Below the pieces are notes generated by a model. The model was not told the DNA's origin. It ran no database searches and saw only the letters and a list, made by a program, of their open reading frames with translations. From assembly GCA_050944255.1 (NCBI GenBank), contig JBMNQS010000079.1, positions 1 to 8,770 of the forward strand: a DNA stretch of 8,770 bases, read 5' to 3'. Positions within the stretch are counted from its first letter, which is position 1, and every line of letters begins with the position of its first letter. Positions 6,132-8,770 of this stretch are shown here, one piece after another. The position numbers and the translations under genes were made by a program. This DNA is from JBMNQS01 sp050944255 (lineage in GTDB: Bacteria > Bacillota > Clostridia > Christensenellales > Maliibacteriaceae).

Positions 6132-6902
6132 ATGCTATATATCGGAACGAATTTGAAGATGTACAAGACGGGTACCCAGACGGTGGATTTTCTGACGGAG
6201 CTGCACCGTCTGACGGCGGGCATCGCCGATGAACTGTGCCTGTTTGTCATTCCCTCCTATACCGCGCTGTACCAGGCCCGGCAGGCCGCGCGGGACTCCC
6301 ACATCCGCCTGGGCGCCCAGAACATGCACTGGGAGGATGAGGGGCAGTTTACCGGCGAGATTTCCCCCGTGATGCTCAAGGAGCTGGAGCTTCAGATCAT
6401 TGAGATCGGCCACAGCGAGCGCAGGCACGTGATGGGCGAGACCGACGAAGAGGAAAATAAAAAAGTGCTGGCGGCCTTAAAGCACGGCTTTACACCGCTT
6501 CTGTGCGTGGGCGAGACGGCGCAGCAGAAGGATTACGGCATCGCTGACGAGATTATTGCCATGCAGCTTAAAAAGGGTCTTTACGGCGTGACGCGGCAGG
6601 ACGCCGGGCGCCTCTGGATCGCCTACGAGCCGGTCTGGGCCATCGGCGTGGGCGGCACCCCCGCCACGGAGGACTACGCCCAGAGGGAGCACCGGTTGAT
6701 CAAGGATGTCCTCACGGAGCTTTTCGGGGAGGAGGCGCACCGGATTCCCGTGCTCTACGGCGGCAGCGTGAACCCAGGCAACGCCTCTGAAATGATGGCG
6801 CAGGAGGCGGTGGACGGCCTTTTCGTGGGGCGCAGCGCGTGGGACGCGGAAGCGTTTGATAAGCTGATCAGGCAGGTGCTGCCTGTTTGCAAAAACAAAT
6901 AG
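6132..6902 (+). CDS. tpiA: Triosephosphate isomerase family protein (possible tetrulose-phosphate isomerase)
   Basis: A 256-residue TIM-barrel protein. The catalytic set of triosephosphate isomerase is intact: N7 and K9 (from GTNLKM), E96 and H94 in IGHSERR (92-98), C125, and the base E166 in AYEPVWAIG (164-172). The phosphate loop YGGSVNPGN (209-217) is also intact. Several positions are unlike glycolytic TPI: GTNLKMYKT replaces GNWKMN, GAQNMHWE (61-68) replaces GAQNMYFE, loop 6 is GVGGTPAT rather than GTGKTAT, and the last phosphate loop is VGRSAW (232-237) rather than VGGASL. From memory of the family, HW and GRSAW are shared with EryH/TpiA2, the L-erythrulose-1-phosphate isomerase. It follows rpiB by 13 bp with GAGGG as ribosome binding site, and is not in a gap-pgk-tpi-gpm glycolytic cluster. 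It may be a paralogue rather than the housekeeping enzyme. Confidence 0.88.
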   Translation: MLYIGTNLKMYKTGTQTVDFLTELHRLTAGIADELCLFVIPSYTALYQARQAARDSHIRLGAQNMHWEDEGQFTGEISPVMLKELELQIIEIGHSERRHVMGETDEEENKKVLAALKHGFTPLLCVGETAQQKDYGIADEIIAMQLKKGLYGVTRQDAGRLWIAYEPVWAIGVGGTPATEDYAQREHRLIKDVLTELFGEEAHRIPVLYGGSVNPGNASEMMAQEAVDGLFVGRSAWDAEAFDKLIRQVLPVCKNK

Positions 6903-6918
6903 AGCTTGGAGAAAATCA

Positions 6919-7590
6919 ATGGGAAAGATCACAACGGTTGTCTTTGACTTGGACGGAACGATCCTCGATACGCTGGACGATTTGGCCAACAGCGTCAACT
7001 ACGCGCTGCGGGCCTTCGGGTTCCCGGAGCGCACGCGCGAACAGGTGCGAAGGACCGTGGGCCACGGCGTGCGGGACCTGATCGGAAGAAGCGTGCCCGA
7101 GGGCACCGATCCCGATACCATGCAAAAGTGCCTGGAAATGTTCCGCACCCACTACAGGGAGCATATGCAGGACGAAACCCGCCCCTATGAGGACGTGCTG
7201 CCGGTGCTGCGCGAGCTGGTAAACCGCGGCGTGAGGCTGGCGTGCCTGTCCAATAAGTTCGACGCGGCGGTCAAGGAGCTCTGCTTCCGGTTCTTTTCCG
7301 ATTACATCTGTATGGCCGTGGGCGAGAGCGAAAAGCTGGCCAAAAAACCCGCCCCGGACGGCCTGCTGCATATTATGGAGGAATTGGGCGCCACAAGGGA
7401 CGATACCGTCTATGTGGGCGATTCGGCGGGCGATGTGAAGACCAGCCACAACGCTGGCGTGCCCTGCGTGGCCGTAACATGGGGATTCAGAGACAGGCCG
7501 TCGCTTGAAGCGGCCGGCGCAGACTGGATCATCGACCGGGCACAGGACCTTCTGACGCTGAAAGACAAAAGCGGCCAGTCCCTGTTTTAA
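6919..7590 (+). CDS. HAD-family hydrolase, phosphoglycolate phosphatase-like
   Basis: A complete 223-residue HAD phosphatase. Motif I is FDLDGTILDT (9-18), with nucleophile D10 and acid/base D12. An alpha-helical C1 cap runs from about 18 to 85. Motif II is CLSNKFD (109-115) with S111, motif III lysine is K143 in AKKPAPDG, and motif IV is YVGDSAGDVKTSHNAG (165-180) with D168 and D172. Then comes VTWGFRDRPSL (186-196), typical of Gph/PPase-like members. It would dephosphorylate a small phosphoester; glycolate-2-phosphate, a sugar phosphate or pyrophosphate are all possible. It is 16 bp after the TPI-family gene with GGAG (6907-6910) before the ATG, so it is probably co-transcribed and could remove misrouted or end-product sugar phosphates made by the two isomerases. 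It is a distant paralogue of the fragment at the left end of the window. Confidence 0.9.
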   Translation: MGKITTVVFDLDGTILDTLDDLANSVNYALRAFGFPERTREQVRRTVGHGVRDLIGRSVPEGTDPDTMQKCLEMFRTHYREHMQDETRPYEDVLPVLRELVNRGVRLACLSNKFDAAVKELCFRFFSDYICMAVGESEKLAKKPAPDGLLHIMEELGATRDDTVYVGDSAGDVKTSHNAGVPCVAVTWGFRDRPSLEAAGADWIIDRAQDLLTLKDKSGQSLF

Positions 7591-7602
7591 AGGAGTATTA
7601 TC

Positions 7603-7941
7603 ATGGAGAAACACATCGTCTTTGCCGTTATCCTGGCCCTGAGCATCCTTTTGGGCATTATGTTCATGAAGGGAATAGGCCTAAAAGCGCTTCTGAAGCG
7701 CAGTGAGCGCAGCCAGGACGAGCATAAGGGCCAGAAGGCCACCAATACCCTGCGGCTTTTGGGCATCGCCATGTTCATTGTCGGCGGCTCCGGCACGCTG
7801 GTCTACCTTGCCGAATTGACGGGCCTTCAGTGGCTCAACAACGTTTCCACGGCGCTTCTGGCCGTTACGGTGGTGGGCGTGCTGGCGCTGTCCAGAAGCC
7901 GCCGCTTCAAGATCAGGGAAGAGGAGAAAAAAGAGGAATAG
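7603..7941 (+). CDS. Small membrane protein of unknown function (DUF3784-like)
   Basis: A 112-residue protein with three likely membrane helices (about 5-24, 50-70 and 79-97). The basic loop KRSERSQDEHKGQKATNTLR lies between the first two, and the tail is very charged (SRSRRFKIREEEKKEE). The layout of a first helix, a GxG/basic loop with conserved-looking Asn and Lys, then a GIAMFIVGG helix, recalls the small DUF3784-type membrane proteins of Firmicutes, but the match is weak. The start is supported by AGGAG (7591-7595) seven bases upstream and by a 12-bp gap to the HAD gene, so it is the last gene of that cluster. No enzymatic residues are apparent and no function is proposed. Confidence 0.7.
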   Translation: MEKHIVFAVILALSILLGIMFMKGIGLKALLKRSERSQDEHKGQKATNTLRLLGIAMFIVGGSGTLVYLAELTGLQWLNNVSTALLAVTVVGVLALSRSRRFKIREEEKKEE

Positions 7942-7994
7942 CCGGCTGGTTTGCGGCCCGGACCATTGAATGGACGTACCGCGCCAAATAAAAT

Positions 7995-8017
7995 AACCGC
8001 GCCTTGGGGCGCGGTTA
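7995..8017. repeat. Palindromic hairpin repeat, copy 1
   Basis: Arm AACCGCGCC, loop TTGG, arm GGCGCGGTT, then A. It is identical over 23 bases to copy 2 at 8236-8258. Here a tenth pair (T7994-A8017) is possible. On the minus strand the hairpin is followed by ATTTTATTT, so this copy could act as an intrinsic terminator for minus-strand transcription. On the plus strand there is no T-tract. Confidence 0.85.
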
Positions 8018-8021
8018 GAAG

Positions 8022-8048
8022 CCGTCAAAAAACTTTGTTTTTTGACGG
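8022..8048. repeat. Perfect 12-bp inverted repeat at the left end of the bracketed element
   Basis: CCGTCAAAAAAC (8022-8033) pairs with GTTTTTTGACGG (8037-8048) around a TTT loop. Part of it, GTCAAAAAA..CTTTG, recurs inverted at 8212-8228. Confidence 0.8.
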
Positions 8049-8055
8049 GCATACG

Positions 8056-8113
8056 AGGGATTTTCCTGCTGCAAAAACCGATGAGCGGGTTTTTGCAGCG
8101 GCCGGAAAACCCT
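8056..8113. repeat. Long interrupted stem-loop
   Basis: The core arms GCTGCAAAAACC (8068-8079) and GGTTTTTGCAGC (8088-8099) pair perfectly over 12 bp around an 8-base loop. TTTTCC (8061-8066) then pairs with GGAAAA (8104-8109) and AGGG (8056-8059) with CCCT (8110-8113), giving 22 pairs with short bulges. Confidence 0.8.
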
Positions 8114-8182
8114 GAAAGGAGTACCCTAAAGGGCAGGCCTGTGCTGCGGCCGCGCATGTCGCCCTTGCCCACGAAATTAAAA

Positions 8183-8204
8183 TTAGGGGACTTCGGCCCC
8201 CTAA
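8183..8204. repeat. Hairpin with UUCG tetraloop; possible minus-strand terminator
   Basis: TTAGGGG (8183-8189) pairs with CCCCTAA (8198-8204). The loop contains C-TTCG-G (8191-8196), a classic stable tetraloop. On the minus strand the stem runs into TTTTAATTT, so it may terminate transcription in that direction. Confidence 0.6.
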
Positions 8205-8235
8205 TAACCCCCAAAGAACTTTTTTGACAGTCTGA

Positions 8236-8258
8236 AACCGCGCCTTGGGGCGCGGTTA
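8236..8258. repeat. Palindromic hairpin repeat, copy 2
   Basis: Identical to 7995-8017 (arms AACCGCGCC and GGCGCGGTT, loop TTGG, then A), 241 bp further on. No T-tract flanks it on either strand, which argues that the conserved element is the palindrome itself rather than a terminator. Confidence 0.85.
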
Positions 8259-8261
8259 TAT

Positions 8262-8292
8262 AAGAAGGTCCGGATGTTTCCGGACCTTCTTT
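8262..8292. terminator. Strong hairpin, probable bidirectional terminator
   Basis: AAGAAGGTCCGGA (8262-8274) pairs perfectly over 13 bp with TCCGGACCTTCTT (8279-8291) around a TGTT loop. The A-rich left base and T-rich right base (CTTCTTTG) allow it to work in either direction. It sits between the convergent plus-strand and minus-strand units. Confidence 0.5.
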
Positions 8293-8314
8293 GAACAGAT
8301 AGCGCTCATCATGG

Positions 8315-8347
8315 CCGGCAATTGGAATTTGCCGGGCCGGGCAAATT
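8315..8347. repeat. Two mutually exclusive hairpins
   Basis: CCGGCAA (8315-8321) can pair with TTGCCGG (8329-8335). Alternatively AATTTGCC (8326-8333) can pair with GGCAAATT (8340-8347). The middle segment is shared, so only one can form at a time. It is 19 bp past the stop codon of the minus-strand dehydrogenase remnant. Confidence 0.5.
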
Positions 8348-8365
8348 ATGCGTGTCCATGTTTAT

Positions 8366-8560
8366 CTAGATGGTGATCACTACGTTACCGGTTTTTTGTC
8401 CTGTTCCGACGTACCTGGTGGCCTCGGCAATCTGCTCCAGGGGATATTTCCTGTCAATTACAGCCCTGTATTTTCCCGATTCGATGAGCTCTTTGAAGAA
8501 GAGGGATATTCCCTGATTTTGAGATTGGATAAAGCCGCGATGCTCGCCGAAAGGCGTGCA
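8366..8560 (-). pseudogene. C-terminal remnant of a zinc-type alcohol dehydrogenase / quinone reductase
   Basis: Read on the minus strand, this frame encodes FGEHRGFIQSQNQGISLFFK, then ELIESGKYRAVIDRKYPLEQ, then IAEATRYVGTGQKTGNVVIT plus I and a TAG stop. This is the end of a medium-chain dehydrogenase/reductase: the family closes with '..LIE.GK..PVID..YPL..I.EA..Y...G...GNVVI'. Only about 65 residues of an expected ~320 remain. Upstream in the same frame are some 23 codons with no family resemblance and then a TAG (8630-8632), with no ATG, GTG or TTG start and no Shine-Dalgarno site. The NAD(P)-binding Rossmann motif and the catalytic domain are absent and there is no room for them before the ATPase gene. 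It is best read as a deletion remnant. Confidence 0.65.
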
Positions 8561-8571
8561 AGTACTTCCTT

Positions 8572-8622
8572 GTGGAAAGTTCCTTTCTTTAAGGGAACGC
8601 GGGCTTTTTATGGCTTTTCCAC
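8572..8622. repeat. Nested hairpin between the ATPase end and the dehydrogenase remnant
   Basis: GTGGAAA (8572-8578) pairs with TTTCCAC (8616-8622), and inside it GTTCC (8579-8583) pairs with GGAAC (8594-8598). It lies just after the minus-strand ATPase stop and could help end that transcript, though the T-run on that strand is short (ACTTTCC). Confidence 0.4.
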
Positions 8623-8629
8623 CGCGGCG

Positions 8630-8770
8630 CTACAGGCGCGCCTTGCGCTGGACGGCCTTGACCAGCTCCACAATGGGAATGATGGAAAAAGCCAGCCCTA
8701 TGCAGATGGCGTACTGCGCAAGGGGGATGCGCGTAAAGCTGAAGGCGTCGGCCATAAAGGGGATGGTGGT
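8630..8770 (-). CDS. Cation-transporting P-type ATPase, C-terminal end (gene continues past the window)
   Basis: The minus-strand frame, open to the window edge, gives the last 46 residues of a membrane protein: TTIPFMADAFSFTRIPLAQY, then AICIGLAFSIIPIVELVKAV, then QRKARL and a TAG stop. This matches the last transmembrane hairpin of P2-type calcium/cation ATPases (Cation_ATPase_C), which ends '..IPFL...F...PL....W.I.IGLA...IP.VE..K...R'. That includes the IP-x-VE-x-VK stretch leading into a short basic cytosolic tail. The full protein would use ATP to export Ca2+ (or another cation). The phosphorylation site and nucleotide-binding domain lie beyond position 8770, so the ion specificity cannot be assessed. 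It is convergent with the plus-strand genes. Confidence 0.7.
   Translation of the reverse strand, partial: TTIPFMADAFSFTRIPLAQYAICIGLAFSIIPIVELVKAVQRKARL

Larger units (their letters stand above)
8024..8228. mobile_element. Putative MITE-like or structured interspersed repeat (~205 bp)
   Basis: The ends are imperfect inverted repeats. The left end reads GTCAAAAAACTTTG (8024-8037). The right end, CAAAGAACTTTTTTGAC (8212-8228), reads on the other strand as the same sequence with a 3-base insertion. Inside are a long stem-loop (8056-8113), an AAGGGC/GCCCTT inverted repeat (8129-8134 / 8161-8166) and a UUCG-capped hairpin (8183-8204). The block lies between two copies of the 23-base palindrome. 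No transposase or credible ORF is inside, which fits a non-autonomous element, but a structured RNA or a string of terminators would look similar. The mobile-element call is inference. Confidence 0.4.
7942..8365. other. 424-bp gene-free, hairpin-rich intergenic region
   Basis: It separates the plus-strand genes from the minus-strand remnant and ATPase, and holds only repeats and hairpins, listed individually. An open frame at 8042-8227 crosses several inverted repeats, has no Shine-Dalgarno site and resembles no protein I know, so it is not called a gene. Both flanking transcription units end here (convergent arrangement), so terminators are expected. Confidence 0.7.

Noticed and set aside
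6132..6902. Plain assignment as the glycolytic triosephosphate isomerase
   Set aside because: Family membership is certain, but four conserved loops differ from the glycolytic form and the gene is not in a glycolytic cluster, so the specific reaction is left open.
7960..7975. CCATT-G-AATGG palindrome as an operator
   Set aside because: It lies downstream of the last plus-strand gene with no promoter nearby, and five-base arms occur often by chance.
7681..8214. Minus-strand open frame of 177 codons across the small membrane gene and the repeat block
   Set aside because: It overlaps a well-supported plus-strand gene and is formed half from repeat DNA; no Shine-Dalgarno site or family resemblance.
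8042..8227. Open frame of 61 codons inside the repeat block
   Set aside because: It runs through several inverted repeats, has no ribosome binding site and no recognisable protein features.
7995..8258. A CRISPR array, suggested by repeated palindromic units
   Set aside because: Only two copies, spaced 241 bp apart with structured DNA between them, and no cas genes.

Overview
The window looks like chromosomal DNA from a GC-rich, low-complexity-free Bacillota (Clostridia-type) bacterium. The reasons are strong AGGAGG-type ribosome binding sites a few bases before nearly every start, tight co-directional gene packing, heavy use of GGC/CTG/GCC codons, and a gene set (meso-diaminopimelate dehydrogenase, BioY, a Clostridia-style two-gene ABC exporter) common in anaerobic Firmicutes. 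This taxonomic reading is inference; no rRNA or other phylogenetic marker is present.

Layout. Positions 1-7941 carry ten co-directional plus-strand genes. First come the 3' end of a HAD-family phosphatase, a GNAT acetyltransferase, and meso-diaminopimelate D-dehydrogenase (ddh, one-step lysine/peptidoglycan precursor synthesis), closed by a probable intrinsic terminator near 1876-1902. After a 286-bp structured intergenic region with a TATAAT box comes a second cluster: a hotdog-fold acyl-CoA thioesterase, the biotin-uptake membrane protein BioY, and an ABC ATPase whose end overlaps an ABC permease by 8 bp. The third cluster is an RpiB-family isomerase, a triosephosphate-isomerase-family protein, a HAD phosphatase and a small membrane protein.

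The most interesting metabolic signal is the rpiB-tpi pair. Both proteins carry motif changes relative to the housekeeping enzymes (GCDNAA in the RpiB homologue; GTNLKM, GAQNMHWE and VGRSAW in the TPI homologue). They resemble the paired isomerases of tetritol/tetrulose phosphate catabolism (EryH/EryI type) more than the glycolytic and pentose-phosphate enzymes. No kinase or polyol dehydrogenase is in view, so substrate assignment stays open.

The 424 bp after the last plus-strand gene (7942-8365) contain no gene but are densely structured. Two identical 23-base palindromic hairpin repeats, 241 bp apart, bracket a ~205-bp block with imperfect terminal inverted repeats (GTCAAAAAA...CTTTG) and three internal hairpins, one with a UUCG tetraloop. 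This has the look of a small non-autonomous mobile or interspersed repeat. A 13-bp-stem terminator-like hairpin and a pair of competing hairpins follow. The last 400 bp are minus-strand: a C-terminal remnant of a zinc-type alcohol dehydrogenase/quinone reductase that has lost the rest of its gene, and the C-terminal end of a cation-transporting P-type ATPase that runs off the window.
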